Source: Adineta ricciae (lineage: Eukaryota; Rotifera; Eurotatoria; Adinetida; Adinetidae). From it: a DNA stretch of 64,000 nucleotides. The notes beneath the pieces are model-generated. The model ran no database searches and was not told the origin of the DNA. It worked only from the letters and a program-made list of their open reading frames with translations. Below are positions 49,473 through 62,818 of the stretch, in pieces; within the stretch, counting starts at the first letter, position 1; every line of letters begins with the position of its first letter. The translations under genes were made by a program, and so were the position numbers. The stretch is from the NCBI GenBank assembly GCA_905250025.1, contig CAJNOJ010000131.1:62001-126000 (forward strand), written 5' to 3'.

Positions 49473-51357
49473 ATGTCGAATCTGATCCGACCACGAACGA
49501 CATGTCATTCGCAAAGACCATCGTTGACTGATGATGTTGATGGAAATGGAACGAATTCGAATCAGAAGCGTTTGCTTTCACGAAGTTTTACATTTGATAA
49601 TGGAGAGGTAAAACAACAAAACCGACAACAACGACAGGAATCACCACAACCACAACAGCAACCTCGTTTAGTGAAATCTAGCCTACCATCGCCAAGTATT
49701 TTCCAACAAAAAACACGTCTAAGTCGAAGTTTACTCAGTAATGATAACTGGCGAGAGGAGACCATGGCAGATGTTCGCGTCAACTCGAAAGTTATCGAAC
49801 AAAGTGATCGAAATATTCTCTTTGGCAAAGGTAAAATGTGAATTTCTACAAAAAAGAATCTGACTTAGCTTTCATTTCTACAGGTATTGATCCTCTGCCA
49901 CATGTGCGAGAAATACTCAATGAACTGAGTAATACGGAAGCGTTTCTCTATGCTCGGCAATGTCGTGTTGTCGTTGCTAAATTACGTCTGTGTTGGATTG
50001 ATGTTAATGAAGAAATCAAATCACTATTAAAACATAAAGAATATACTGAAGCGTCCATCGAACACATTCGAAAAGATTTGATTATCAACAAAGAAAGTGT
50101 CAGCCTTCGAAAGAAACCAAGACGAGAATCGGTATGAAATTTACTTTTCGACGGGAAAATCAAGTTTTTCTCTTGTAGGAATCCGATGGTGTAGATGATA
50201 TCCTTGCTGCTGAGAAACATCATTTGTTACACTTGAAAAGAATTTTAGAGTTTAATTGTAAAAACATCGTTGAACAAATGCAGGTAATTTTCCCCCTCAA
50301 AGAAAAACACGTTTATGTTTGTTTTCATCGAAATCAACTAGAAACTTGATGAAGTTCGTCATCGAATAAGCAAAGTCGGCAAAGAACGATCAGTTGTAAC
50401 TGAACTCATCTGTCAGTGTTTAACCAGTGCATCACGCGCATTTGAAGTCGCTCGTCATGAGAAGTAAAACGTTACGAACAAAGAAAAACGAGTGTCAAGA
50501 CTTGTCATTCTTCTCTAGAGCATACAAATCTCAACAATTTCAACGAGCGGCAACGAGCTGTGGTTTTCGTTCATCACAAAATAATCTCAACGATTCGCTC
50601 ACATCACCGGAAGCGACGTTACTTGACGAAAATGGCTTTCCGATTGTCGGTCCTTTAAACGCATTTACACCTGATGTTATTCAAGTATTTCAAGAAGCCG
50701 CAAAATTAATCGATGAATCAAATGAAATTAAACAACAAGCAATGAGCCAAATAAAACATGCATTTAACGATGCCAAAGCTTATTCTCTCACTGTCAATCA
50801 AAGTGTTGCTCAAAAACTCGCGGATATCATTACTTTAGCGGTAAGGAGCATCATCGTACGACGTAAATTTCCTGATCGGCTCTTTCTCTTTTAGCAACAT
50901 TTGACGATTTCGCTTGGAGAGAATGCTCTCGCTCAAAATCGCGCGCAACGTTGGTATGATCTGACGATGAGCGCCCAACGGTGCAACGCAGGTCCAATTA
51001 GTTCATCTGATTACAAAATTGCTGAACGTCTTGATCGTCCAATTATGCGCACATTTCAACGTCACCCCGGAAACCAAGTACCCGAAGCTCAAATAGTAGC
51101 TAAAGTAACAAAACGATCAACCGAATATTTCGCAAAGAACTACATTTGATAATGCACGTTTTTAGACGGCTGCTGATCTCCAACGTGCCGCAGAAGAAAC
51201 CAAACAACAATTAAAAACAGTCAAAATCGTTGGTAAACGATTACAAGCGAATTTGATCGACAAAGAACGAGCTCTGGGTGTCGATGCACATCTTCTCCGT
51301 CGACGACGAGAACAATCGGATCATAAATGGGGTGTTAACAAATATGTACACGTTTAA
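49473..51357 (+). CDS. Tektin-like coiled-coil protein (CCDC105/TEKTL1-like)
   Basis: Seven exons: 49473-49830, 49884-50131, 50179-50283, 50342-50463, 50519-50840, 50895-51104, 51166-51357, giving 518 aa. The N-terminal about 120 residues are low complexity (Gln/Ser/Arg). The rest is predicted mostly helical, with heptad-like segments (VAKLRLCWIDVNEEIKSLL; KLDEVRHRISKVGKER; AADLQRAAEETKQQLKTV). Near the C-terminus are YKIAERLDRPIMRTFQRHPG and IDKERALGVDAHL, which recall the conserved end of tektins and especially CCDC105/tektin-like 1, filament proteins inside ciliary doublet microtubules. A ciliary role is an inference from this resemblance. It runs convergently with GNPDA, about 170 bases apart. 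Confidence 0.6.
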
Positions 51358-51524
51358 ATCTCAAGATTGATCTTCATATTTTTCTTTCTCTTTTCTCTTT
51401 CAATTATTAAACGTTCTCTTGCTTTTTCCTCCAGTGATTTTATTTATCTTTTAAAGGATTATTCTAAAACTACTTAAAATACAAAAGAAGAAAACTTCGG
51501 ATAAAATAAAATCCAAGTGTTCAA

Positions 51525-52654
51525 TTAGTTTTCAGTATGCAGCAGTGACGGATCACCACTTTCTGCAATCAATTGCGAATGTACAGACATCAAACTTTTA
51601 AAATATCGAACCGTTTTCACCTTCAATTCCATCGTAGCATCTTCATCACATACGCATAAAAATCTCGGATGATTTTGAAACGCTGACACTGTCCACATAT
51701 GATTGACGCCTTCTTCGATTGCCATGTGCAATGCATAGGCTTTGGCCACACCTGATATTAATATCAATACCTATGTCAAAATAAAGAAAGAAAAATAGAA
51801 AACAGAACTTCAAGGTTGTCATAGAAGTTTGTAAAACAAGTTTAATCCATTAGTAACATTTGATTTGATCGAGAGAACAGAAAAACAACATTCGTTTACA
51901 TACTTCACGTGCATCCATTACAGTACCAACACCGACAGTCAACGCAGATTTTGGAACTTTCGTTATATCGTTATCGAAGAAACGCGCATTGGCGACGATT
52001 GTATCTTGAGCGAGAGTTTTCACACGAGTGCGCGATACTAAACTTGATCCTAAATGTAGGAAAGTTCGGTATGTTGGGGAGAATGTGCTTTGTTCTGTCG
52101 AACCTGGTTCATTGAAAGCGATATGACCATCGGGACCGATTCCACCGACGAACAGCTCGATTCCACCAACTGCTTGAATAGCTTTTTCATATTCATTGCA
52201 TTCATGAATAAGATCAGTAGCATTCCCGTCGAGAATATGCACGTTTTTTGGATCGATATCAATATGTTTGAAGAAATTATTCCACATAAACGAATGATAA
52301 CTTTCCGGATGATCCTATCAACAGAAAAATGATAGTCAATCGATGAGAAAATCGTCAATCGCACTCGTGGTAATCCAACATATTCATCCATATTGAAAGT
52401 CACCACATATTTGAACGATACTTGCTTGTTTTTCACGAACTCAATCAGTTTTTTATAAGTGCCCAACGGTGTACTACCTTGAAATGTACAAACAAAATGA
52501 AATTGAAATTTTCAACAAGTAAACACATACCAGTTGGTAAACCGAGCACGAAAAGACGGTCCGGACCAGGTTTAAAATCATTAATTCGTTTTTTTATGTA
52601 CCGAGCACTCCACTCGGCCATAGAATTATAGTCATCGGTGATTACTAAACGCAT
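51525..52654 (-). CDS. gnpda: Glucosamine-6-phosphate isomerase/deaminase (GNPDA)
   Basis: Converts glucosamine-6-phosphate to fructose-6-phosphate plus ammonia in the cytosol (amino-sugar catabolism). Five exons: 52654-52531, 52477-52365, 52314-52104, 52049-51904, 51770-51525, giving 279 aa, normal for the NagB/GNPDA family. Start [15 protein letters not shown] is family-typical. Visible motifs are [16 protein letters not shown] (phosphate-binding), FNMDEYVGL, the [15 protein letters not shown] active-site loop with the catalytic Asp/His, and [12 protein letters not shown]. The 54-nt intron 52103-52050 splits NEPG from SSLVSR and is free of stops, so the unspliced form would add 18 residues in frame at the active-site loop. 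[11 protein letters not shown] near the end is also conserved. Confidence 0.96.
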
Positions 52655-53090
52655 CTAGAACAAACTATGCACAATGTAACTCCGCATCGAGGAAAAAATC
52701 CGTTCGAATATTCGATACAAAAGCAATTTTTCGTCTCTGATTCACCACAGATATAACCTTCAACTCCACACACGTCAAAAAAAAACCTTCGTTCAGCAAT
52801 ACAATCGGATAATAAAACAATGGCCTTGAAATGAAGGTTATTCACAAAATACGCGAGAGAACACAACTAGTTCTCATTCAGAACTGTCAAATGGAGACAA
52901 CTTGTAGCCAGCTGATGTTATTTTGCATCAGTTGGGAAAGAAGCAGCGATTCTAGCGACATCGCTCGATCGATAGATAGCAATAACAAATCAACTCGGCG
53001 ACACGTCGCTATTTATGTACGTACTGAACTAAACGGCCAGTTTTATCTCATACGTGTTTTGAACTTTGCCCGGTGATAAAAATTTCCTCA
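52655..53090. promoter_or_regulatory. Shared divergent promoter, GNPDA / CPT2
   Basis: Only 436 bases separate the start codons of two divergently transcribed metabolic genes, so both promoters must lie here or overlap 5' UTRs. No TATA-like or other specific element could be assigned with confidence. Confidence 0.5.
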
Positions 53091-55119
53091 ATGTTAATTC
53101 GAATTCATCTTCATCGATATCTCGTTCCTTTTCATCGTCACTTATCAACTCGAATATCAGACGATTATAATTATTTCAAACGAAGTATTTTATCAACCGA
53201 TCATTTTCAACAAAGCTTACCCCGCTTACCAATTCCACAATTGGATAAAACATGCCAACGGTATTTAGCTGCGGTAAAACCTATCTTGAATAACGATGAA
53301 AACGCCTACAAAGAAACTCAGAAAATTGTCGCAGATTTTCGAGCAGGTGACGGAAAGCGACTCGACGCTCAACTACGCGTGAAAAACGCATCAAATCGTC
53401 AGACGTCTTATATTTCCAAGCCATGGTTTGAAATGTATCTCAAGTCACGTTTACCATTGATTTTAAACTTCAACTTCTTCCTCGTCTTTACACACGATCA
53501 GCAACAGTTGAAACCAGCTGCACGTCTGACGAATTATCTGATTTCGTCTATACGTTTCATGAACACACTCCGGGCAAACGTTCTCGATCCCGAGATTTAT
53601 CATTTAAATCCGAAAAAGACGAATACTGATCGATTTCGAAAATACCTTCGCTTTGTTCCCAAACCCATGGCATTCTACGGTTCGGTCGTCCAAAAAGCGT
53701 TTCCACTAGACATGTCACAGTACAGTCGACTGTTCAATTCAACTCGAGTTCCAAAACCAGACTGCGATGTGCTTGAAACACACAATGACAATGCTCGACA
53801 TATTATTGTCATCAAACACGGCCATTATTACAAAGTCAATGTCCTAGATGGAAAAGGTGAACTTTTACCGGCGGAAAAGCTCGCGGCAATGATGAAATAT
53901 CTAACTGAAGATTTACGAGAGGAGGAGAATGCATACCCATTAGGATATTTCACAGCGGATAAACGAGATCGTTGGGCAACAGTGCGAACTCAGTTGGAAG
54001 AACTTTCTGAACGCAACAAGCAAATGTTCAAGGAAATCGATAGTTCGATTATGGTGATATGCTTAGGTAAGATTTTGCATCACTGATGATCATCTGCTAT
54101 ACCTCCTTGTAGATGAAGATGCTCCTGAAAAACTGGCTAAATCGCTAAGCAAACAGCAACTCGCTGAATATGTCTCAGGAAAATATTTGTGTTACAATGC
54201 TTCGAATCGTTGGTTTGATAAGTCGTTTAATATGATTATGCTATCAGATGGCACGTTGGGTCTTCATTGTGAACATTCGTGGGGTGATGGTGTCGCCTTG
54301 CTTCGCTTTTGCAATGATATTGATAAAGATGCGAACGAGCACAATCGAATCAATTCAACAAATTATCCATCAATTCAATCCTCAACAAATGATTGTATAC
54401 AAAAACTCGAATTTCATTTCAACGATCAAATAAAGAAAGAATTTGAAATCTCGAGACAAAATTATCACGAATTTGTCTCGAAATTCAATGTAAATATCTT
54501 TCAAGAGCCACTTTTAGGAAAAAATCTCCTAAAAAAGTTAGCACTTAGTCCTGATGCAATCATGCAACTGGCCATTCAAATGACATACTACAAATTACAT
54601 CAACGGTTCGTCGGAACGTATGAATCATGCTCAACAGCGGTGTACAAGCACGGTCGGACAGAAACGATTCGACCAGTTACAAATGAAACAAAGAATTTCA
54701 TTGAAGCATTAACAAAATCTACGGATGAGAAATTGAAGAAGGATTTGTTGAAGAAATGCTCGGAAAAACATCAACAGTTGATTAAAGAAGCAGCAACAGG
54801 ACAAGGTTTCGACCGGCACCTATTTGCATTGAAATATTTGCAAGAAATCGAGAATCAAGAACCATTGCATCGACTCTACAAAGATAAATCTTATCAATTA
54901 ATGAATTACAACATTCTTTCAACATCAACAGTCGCTTCGAAACATATTGCCGCCGGTGGATTCGGACCTGTTGTAAACGATGGGTATGGAATTGGCTATT
55001 TAATTAATGATGAACAATGTGGATTACTTGTTACATCATATTTACATCGAGAATTACCCAGTTTCATGCAAGCAGCTGATGAAAGTTTTCGAGAATTGGC
55101 GGCGATTATCAAATCTTGA
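53091..55119 (+). CDS. cpt2: Carnitine O-palmitoyltransferase 2, mitochondrial (CPT2)
   Basis: Inner-membrane matrix-side enzyme that regenerates long-chain acyl-CoA from acylcarnitine for beta-oxidation. Two exons, 53091-54066 and 54113-55119, giving 660 aa, the usual CPT2 length. The first 24 residues (MLIRIHLHRYLVPFHRHLST) are Arg/His-rich and non-acidic, as expected for a mitochondrial presequence. Motifs are LPRLPIPQLDKTCQRYL, TSYISKPWFEMYL, NFNFFLVF, the acyltransferase block YPLDM-type (FPLDMSQYSRLFNSTR), catalytic His in HCEHSWGDGVA (about residue 378) and the C-terminal YGIGYLIND. A GTG at 53073 precedes the ATG but gives no better presequence. An AATAAA follows at 55195-55200. Confidence 0.96.
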
Positions 55120-55657
55120 AAATTCATCTCTTTTTCTGTCTTTCATATAATCTGTCATATGACATTGTAATAATCCTGACATTTACTCTATGAAAATAAA
55201 TGATCTAGTCTTTCTAACAATCGCATCGGTCTGATTGTCTGAGTAACTATTTCTCTCGATCATCGATAGTAACAAGTACAGTCAATCAAGCAAAGAAATC
55301 TTCGATAATATAAACATATTTGCGAGTTGCAGATATGGTAGAGACTTCGACCGATGATTATTTCTATCGGATATACGCGTAGTATCAACACGTGTTCTAT
55401 GTTGTATTTGTTATTCTTGGCTAGTAGATTTGATCAACTGGGAAGAAGTATTAATCTTTTATGATAAGTCAAGTGATTGTTGACTGCGACTGAATCAGTT
55501 AAGTGTGTAGTTCGAATCGATTTTGTTGTTTATTAACATCAATTTTCATTTTTTGTCCTTCGATTGCACCCCGATGTGAATCTTCATACCTCGTTTATTC
55601 TTCTCTTAATTCGTAAAAAAACTTTCTGTATGACATAAGCTTGTCTAAAGCAAATAA
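55120..55657. other. Spacer between CPT2 and C2-domain gene
   Basis: About 540 bases; contains the CPT2 polyadenylation signal AATAAA (55195-55200). Nothing else recognised. Confidence 0.5.
55195..55200 (+). terminator. Poly(A) signal of CPT2
   Basis: AATAAA about 75 bases after the CPT2 stop codon, in a T/A-rich 3' flank. Confidence 0.6.
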
Positions 55658-57483
55658 ATGCTTGAGAGAGAGGAGAAATGTTCTGTGAAAGAATTGAGTG
55701 CAGAAATAAAACGGAAGAAATCGGCCGAAGACAACGCACGTTATTCGATATGCAATCATCGTGATCAGAAATCGAAAATGATGAACAGATTGTTCAATAA
55801 AACAACAAATGATAGTAATAAACTAAACGATTCGCTGTTTGATCGGTTCAAGCGATGGTTCGGTCTTATTAAACGATGGAGACACACATCAATACCACAA
55901 GTATGTCGAGGTCGATCGTTTTTGTTTACACCATCATCTGTCATCGATGATGGTTAATTGTTTTACAGATCAGAATCAGTATGATTTATTTCTATTCTAG
56001 GGTCAATTATTGCTTAATCTCAAGTCGACAAATACAAACGGAATTATGTGCGTTAGCGATATTCCATTTATTATTCCGAGACAAATCGACGATATACGAA
56101 AGCAGCCACGAGCTGGTTTTGAGCGGGCAAGACTACGTATCCTTCGAATGGACGAATATCTCGTCTCGTCGGAAGAGAAATCCAAAGCTCGGCAACGTCG
56201 AGAACGAGACACATCGCTTGGAATACGGGCATTGGCTGAAGCAGCATATACAATGCAAAAGATCGCCTTTCGAGAAGTGTTAAGCACGGATGAAACGCTG
56301 CCCATTATCGGAAAGAAACTGCTCGAAGATGACGAGGAAGATGAAGACGAGGATGAACATTCATCTGTAGATAAATACCTCCGTCAAACAGGAAAAATCG
56401 ATCCGATCACAGATTTTCACGAAGTTCAAGATCTTGTTGAATTCGACCGTGCACTCGCTAAACATCGACTCGAAATCGGACATAAACCAACAAACAAACC
56501 GTCGGATATGATCTATTTGAAATTTTGTCTCATGTTAGAGATTCAACGTGATGAATACGAAAGTTGCTTACGAATTATCCTCCATGATATTATCTTCAAA
56601 TATCATCTATCGGATTTTCGCTTACGTTGTGAAATGCACATTCGGAAACCCGTTGAACATGATTTCGTCTTAGAAAAAGTGGTTCATGATTCACATCTAC
56701 AAGAAAACTATTCGGTCGAGTTCGTTCTCTGGTCAGGCGATTGGATTGTTCAACAAGAAGTCGAATTATACATTGTCATGAAAATCGAACCGGTACCGGC
56801 GAATAAATTTTTAAAAGTGAAATTTTGGGATATGGCGCACTTACATGTCAGAAATATTCCGCATGGATCGTCGAGGGTTTTCTTACGAGAACTAACACCG
56901 GTTAGTCGACCGCATAAAATCGTAAGTTGTCGAACGATAAGTACTGAAAGAAGTGCGAAGATCTTCAATTTTAGCTTTCACGGCATATTCATATCGGTCA
57001 AGTAGAGATTGAAGGAGCATATTGGTCGGCTACCCAACAAATATCTATACATATTATCAAAGTTAGTCACTCGCAAGTCGAACGGTTATTACGTGCCCCG
57101 GGTAAATGCTTTCTGCGACCGGATTCTGATTCTACTTGCTGTTTCTTTTCTTTGTAGAAATATTTGTTGAACTGATTTTTCAAGGACCATTCGATATTTA
57201 TGATATCAAACGTACGAAAGTGGCCGATCGTTCATTAACTCCGAAATTCGATGAAGAATTCTTCTTTCAAATTCCGCCGAAGGTCGCTGTTAGTGATATC
57301 ACCGTTGATTTGATTTTTCTCGAGCGATCTTCATTGCATCTTCATCCGATCGTGCACGGAACTTTGACACTATCAAAACATACAGATTGGTTTCCCGTGC
57401 GAAAGTTCTGGACTGATATCGAAGAGAATCCGAATGTTCGATTGAAGGATCGATTCTTGTTCGAAAGGAATATCTATGAATGA
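55658..57483 (+). CDS. C2-domain protein (synaptotagmin-like C-terminus)
   Basis: Four exons: 55658-55900, 56001-56921, 56975-57101, 57158-57483, giving 538 aa. The N-terminus is basic (KRKKSAEDNAR; FDRFKRWFGLIKRW, an amphipathic basic segment that could touch membranes). The middle has an acidic run (DDEEDEDEDEHSS). The last about 180 residues look like a C2 beta-sandwich: HIHIGQVEIEGAYW, then APEIFVELIFQGPFDIYDIK, RTKVADRSLTPKFDEEFFFQ and a strand with TVDLIFLERSS. The TPKFDEEFFF motif is typical of C2 domains. The usual Ca-binding Asp cluster is not obvious, so binding may be Ca-independent. An upstream second C2-like domain is possible but not clear. No transmembrane segment was found. 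Precise family unknown. Confidence 0.55.
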
Positions 57484-57697
57484 TTACCGAACTTGCGACA
57501 TCTGTTTTGTCATTCGAAGTTTCGTTCAAAATTCTTTGTTCGCGATTGAATGAAACGACCAATAATGGAAGCATATTGAACATTGTCACATATCGTGATG
57601 CTTTCTTGATTCTCACGCTGAATTTTGTTCGATCTTAACTCGACGAATCTGTGTTTTATCTTTCAATTGTAAAAAAAATCGTTGTTTTTGTCAGAAT

Positions 57698-60600
57698 ATG
57701 AATGTAACTGAATCAGAAATTACAACTAAACATCGCGAATCATCTCCTGCTTTGAATGTTTACTTGCGCATACGTCCGTTCATCGGGAATGAACTCGAAC
57801 GTGGTGAAAGTCAAAAATTAATAGATATTCTTGATGATAAACACATCGCTGTTCGATTACCACCAACTATTAACAACACTCTTCGTGTTTTACCAACATC
57901 ATACAACGAATACGAAGTATTTTTAACGCTAAATCATAAATAAATGTACATTGGGATTTATAGGTCACTCGAATCTTCGATCAAGAATGTACACAGCAAG
58001 AACTCTTCGAACAAATCCTTCAACAACCAACCGATGAGATTTTCACCGGTTCGAATTGGCTTCTATGCACATTGGGTCTGACGAATAGTGGTGAGTTTTG
58101 ACTCGTCGAAAAGATAGGATGGAATAGATTTGTGCTTAAGGTAAAACTCATACAATGTTCGGTACGAATGATGACCCAGGTCTGATTCCTCAATGTCTTC
58201 AACGTATATTTCGGAATGTGGGTTCGAATATTGATGATAACGTTGTGTTCAAACCCATCGGTCTAGAAAATATGATTCCGACGATTGATTGCGATCTGAA
58301 CATGGAAGTCGCTGTTCGAAATTATATCTTCAAAGACGATAAGGTACAGATTCTATACTCAAATCGAAAATCCTTTCACATTCGTTTTCGTTATACAGAG
58401 CCGACTGCGATTACCGACCATAATCCAACGACAAAATCAAGTAGAAGACCTGTCCGTTGAAGGTAAACAAGAGAAGACACCTATGAAGAAAAAGTGTATA
58501 TTCACGTGTTTAGATGAACGTTATTCCATTTGGATATCCTTCTTTGAATTATACAATGAAAATATTCTTGATTTACTTGTCCAACCGAAAGATATGAAGA
58601 CGCGAAAGAATCTTCGTCTGATGCAAAATGATCATTCGACGATTATTAAAAATCTTATTCAAATTCCTGTTTTTGATCTCAAAGAAGCGGAAAATATCAT
58701 TCGATTTGGCTTTGCTAATCGATCAACATCGAAAACAAATCTCAACGAGGCCTCATCACGTTCGCACGCGATTCTCTGCATCACTCTCATCTCAATCAAT
58801 GAATTTGACGAAGAACCAACCATGAGTCACATGTGTATGCTAAAAATTTCCCTTCCCTTTTTGATACCTTTGATTTCCCTTAGATGTTTGTGATTTGGCT
58901 GGAAACGAACCATCGAATAGCGGCATTGGGAAACAACTGACAGAAACTTGTAATATCAATACATCGTTGATGACATTCAAGGATTGTATTCGGGTATTAA
59001 ATGAGAATCAAACATCGAAGTAAGAAGCGCTCTTGTTGGAATTGAGATTCGAATTTTCAATGTTTTATAGAAAACAAATGCTTGTGCCGTATCGGAATAG
59101 CGTCCTGACGAGTATTTTCCGACCGTTCTTTATTGGCCGTGGCCGAACGATCATCTGTTGTAATATCAATCCCTGTGCAACGTTTATTACACAAACAAAT
59201 GATCTAATGAAGTTTTCTGCGCTTGCACAAAAGGTTGTTTTGATTTTTTTTAGTTTTCATGATTTAATGATTGTTTTTAGACGATCATTGTTCCCAATGA
59301 AGCAAAGATTGCTAATAGTGCAGTCATACGACATCAACGAAAGTCGAAAAACAAAGGTCCAAAACGTCTGGGAAGACATAGTGTGTCCAAAGAAAAGAAT
59401 ATGAGTCGATTTGATCAAACAGAAAGTATGAATGAATCTATAAATGAAAAATCAGTAAGTGTTGCTTTTCTCATCGAACATTTCATTCATTACTTGTGCT
59501 AGATTTCATACTGGAAATTTTGTGCGAAGAAAGCGCTGGATATCCTACAAAAGCAAGCATCCAATCGCCGAAATTTCTTGATCGAACGACAGTAAATAAC
59601 CTACTTCGATCTTCTTCAAGATATTCGTACACCTTTTGTACTTATTTAGTCAAGAGCGAATTCAAATGGTCGAGTATCTTCTCAATCAGCGCGAGCAGAT
59701 CGAGATTTTAACTGATGATAAGCAATCTGTAAGTTGATTTCGTTTGTCACCTGATGTTCATCTTCGGTTATTCTAGTTGACAAAGCAAAATGAAATTCTC
59801 TCGAAAAATCTTCGTCTCGAGCAAGATAAACAACTTCGTATGCAGCAACAATATAACGCTCTTGTGTTAAACGAAAGTCAGCATCGTCAGAAATTGCTCA
59901 ACATTGAAAAAGACCGTCACGAGCAAAATCGACTTCATCAAGAAGAAGTTCAATCGCTACGAAAGCAATTGAAAGTTGTTCAAGAACAATTCGAACACTT
60001 AACTGATGAACATACGAAAAAGTTGCAAGAAATCGAACAAACGAAACAGAACGAACAGGAGCGCGAACAATACCTTCATGATGAAATTCAGCGATTAAAG
60101 CGAGATCTTGGCTTAGAACTCTACCGTAAACAAGATGCGGAGAAGAAAGCACGAATGTTCGAAGATAAATTTCATCACGAACAAACAGAATATCAAAAGA
60201 TGCAATACGATTTTACGAAAATCAAACATGAACTGAAAACTATTCAAGTGAAGTATGATGCATTGCAACAGGAAATGATTGACATGCATCAAAATACAAA
60301 AACCAAAACACCTGATGTGGTTCAGATATTTGTTGATAGAACATCAACGATAACGATGGCGGAGGAAGTTGAACCACCGAAAACAAGTGTGCGATCCAAA
60401 CGACGCACAAATGATGAAGTAACGTTGAAACGTTCGTGTAAAAGCTGATAATTGTTTTCGATTTTAGAATGAAAATGAACAAGAGATCAAAAAGCCCAAA
60501 CTGATAACTCGTAGCTCGTCTAATGCGAGCACATATGCGACTCCGAGACTTTGTCAACCTGTGGATGAGCCTGATAACAACAAACGACCAAAAGTAGTCA

Positions 60601-61392
60601 TACGCAACGAATCAGCTGTTTCAACTAAACAGACGAAAACAAAAGCACAAGTATGTTCAGTGTATTCTCCTACCCAATATAACATTTCGTTCTCTTCACA
60701 GAATCCAAAAAGCGAATCTCAAGCTAAGCCAAAAACAACTGGTACACGTAATCGAACTAAAAAGGAAAACAAAGAATCTTTTCCAGAGCCTGCACTTGCT
60801 TCCGTGCCGATCCAACATGAATCACATTCTCCGATCTATGCTACTATTCAACGGGATCGCTCACTCGATAGAGCATCATTTACGACCGTTGCTGTTGATT
60901 TATCAACAGTACAACCAGCACCGCCCAACGATGCGCCCAATGCCACGCCAAAAACATCTACATTCAAACGTATCCAATCGTTTTTTCGAGCAACACCAAG
61001 TTTGTTTTCAAATTAAACGAGAAGTTAAATCAATGATAATCTATTTTCCTTGATATTTTTAGCTTCCACAAGTTCGACGAGAACAAATCGTGTTATGCAA
61101 ATCAAGAGTACTGTTGTTGCCTTTGGCTCATCCACACCAACTAATCGTCTACCACCATCCATAGTCAAAACACCTGGTCCAACAGTGGTTCCAACTGCCA
61201 CTCCATCAATGGCTCAAAAGGCGTCGACGCCTAAATCGAAATACAATCTTCGCACTCGTCTCTTCAACAATCCAATCGTCAAAGACACCGTTGAAGTAAG
61301 AAAGAAATAAAACCGTCAAATTTCATTTACACATTCAAATTATTTAGAAAAAAACTCAGATTACAAAGAAACCTTCACGAGCACGCAAATGA
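57698..61392 (+). CDS. Kinesin-6 family motor (KIF20A/B-like)
   Basis: Plus-end-directed motor of the kinesin-6/KIF20 type, which act at the central spindle in cytokinesis. Fourteen exons: 57698-57916, 57964-58090, 58141-58343, 58399-58834, 58884-59019, 59071-59233, 59281-59454, 59503-59591, 59650-59728, 59777-60418, 60468-60650, 60702-60999, 61063-61295, 61348-61392, giving 1008 aa. Motor motifs are YLRIRPF, P-loop GLTNSGKTHTMFG (the TNSGKT form is characteristic of KIF20), FFELYNENILDLL, switch I NEASSRSHAIL, switch II VCDLAGNE and the neck-side YRNSVLT. A long insert lies between the P-loop and FELYNE, again KIF20-like. A coiled coil occupies about residues 540-760 (KQNEILSKNLRLEQDKQ...). 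The tail is basic and Ser/Pro/Thr-rich. AATAAA lies at 61453-61458. Confidence 0.85.
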
Positions 61393-61933
61393 ATATCATA
61401 TCACAATTCTCTTTTTTACGTGACAACCTTGTATTTTTGTTCTGTACAAAAAATAAATATTCCATTAATTATTTTCCATAATAACCGAAGATATGAATGT
61501 GAGTGTGACAAATAAGGGATAACCACACCCATCTTCATGTGGTGTTAGAATTTATTCTGCGATACTCTTTGCCAATGGCTGGGATTGCCATGCAAGATTG
61601 TAGTTTTCCAAAGTTTAGAGATTAATGTACTCGAGAAGATCTTGCTCGCCGGTATTCTGATGATTTCAAGCATAAATTGATGTCTTCGCTCGATCGTATC
61701 GAACGGTAAAGTATGTGTCGCCATCTATTTTGTTGTGCTGTCATGATTTGAGTATAGTGAAAGAATCCAGTTTTTACTCAGTTTGTCACGGAAATTGTGT
61801 ATCGTGAAGTTTACTCTTCAAAACCTCCGAAGTCATCTTGAAAAACATTCATTTTCACTGATTTGTATGACATTCTACACTCCATCGGGTACCTTCTAGA
61901 TCTGACGATCACTTCATCAAACAAAACAGTAAG
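61393..61933. other. Spacer between KIF20-like and LRR genes
   Basis: About 540 bases containing the KIF20-like poly(A) signal (61453-61458). No gene recognised. Confidence 0.4.
61453..61458 (+). terminator. Poly(A) signal of the KIF20-like gene
   Basis: AATAAA about 60 bases downstream of the stop codon in an A/T-rich flank. Confidence 0.6.
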
Positions 61934-62818
61934 ATGGATACGGATGACATTGAACAATATATCCAACACATTATTGATCGGAAAGAAACAAGCTTAAACT
62001 TGAGTAATCGCTCACTACGTGCCGTACCATCGTCTGTTGCTCGTTGCTCCTTCCTCGAACATCTCTATTTGAATAACAATGAGCTGATCATTCCACCTAC
62101 TGAACAATTGTCCACATTAACAAATTTAGAAACACTTTCACTCGAACAAAATCAATTAACAATGTTACCATGTACATTATGGACTCTGAGGAGTCTGATA
62201 CGCTTAAATCTTAGTCATAATCCACTTGGTCAAATATCATTAGCGCTAGGTCAGTTAAGAAATCTACATGAACTATGGCTAACAAACATAAATCTGTATG
62301 ACATTCCATTGAATATATTTTCGAATTTGAATCAATTAGAAAAATTATCATTGAAATCCAATCATTTACGACAATTACCAAGTGATATTGGTTATTTAAT
62401 CAAACTCTGTTGGCTGTGCCTCGAAGATAATGAATTAAGTGATTTACCTGACTGTCTACAAGATTGTGTACATTTATCTTATCTCAATTTAAACGGTAAT
62501 AACTTTGCTCATGTTCCAAATGTGATCGGCAAACTCTCCTCGTTGAATATCATTTCCTTACAACGCAATGCGATTGCTGAAATCAATGATGAAACCTTAT
62601 TAATGTTCTCTAGCATGACAAAAGTTGACTTGAGAGAGAATCCATTGGTTGACAGACCTAATCATTGGAAAGTAGGTTAAAAATAGGAACAATCGTTCGT
62701 ATTTCCATTCATTGTTTAGGGTTTGGATTTTATCAAAGTTGGACGTTGCATTGATGTCGCATCGTATAACGAAGAGGAAGATGAAGAAACTAAATCATCT
62801 GAATCTAGTCAAGAGTAA
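61934..62818 (+). CDS. Leucine-rich-repeat protein
   Basis: Two exons, 61934-62671 and 62720-62818, giving 278 aa. About nine LRRs of 22-24 residues cover residues 18-235, with the pattern LxxLxLxxNxLxxLPxx (LEHLYLNNNELIIPP; LETLSLEQNQLTMLP; LEKLSLKSNHLRQLPSDIG; LCWLCLEDNELSDLP). It has no signal peptide or TM, so it is probably cytosolic, of the Ras-suppressor/SHOC2-like short-repeat class. The C-terminal exon adds an acidic tail (YNEEEDEETKSSESSQE). Such proteins are generic protein-protein binding platforms; no specific partner can be named. Start ATG 61934 follows a short leader. Confidence 0.8.
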
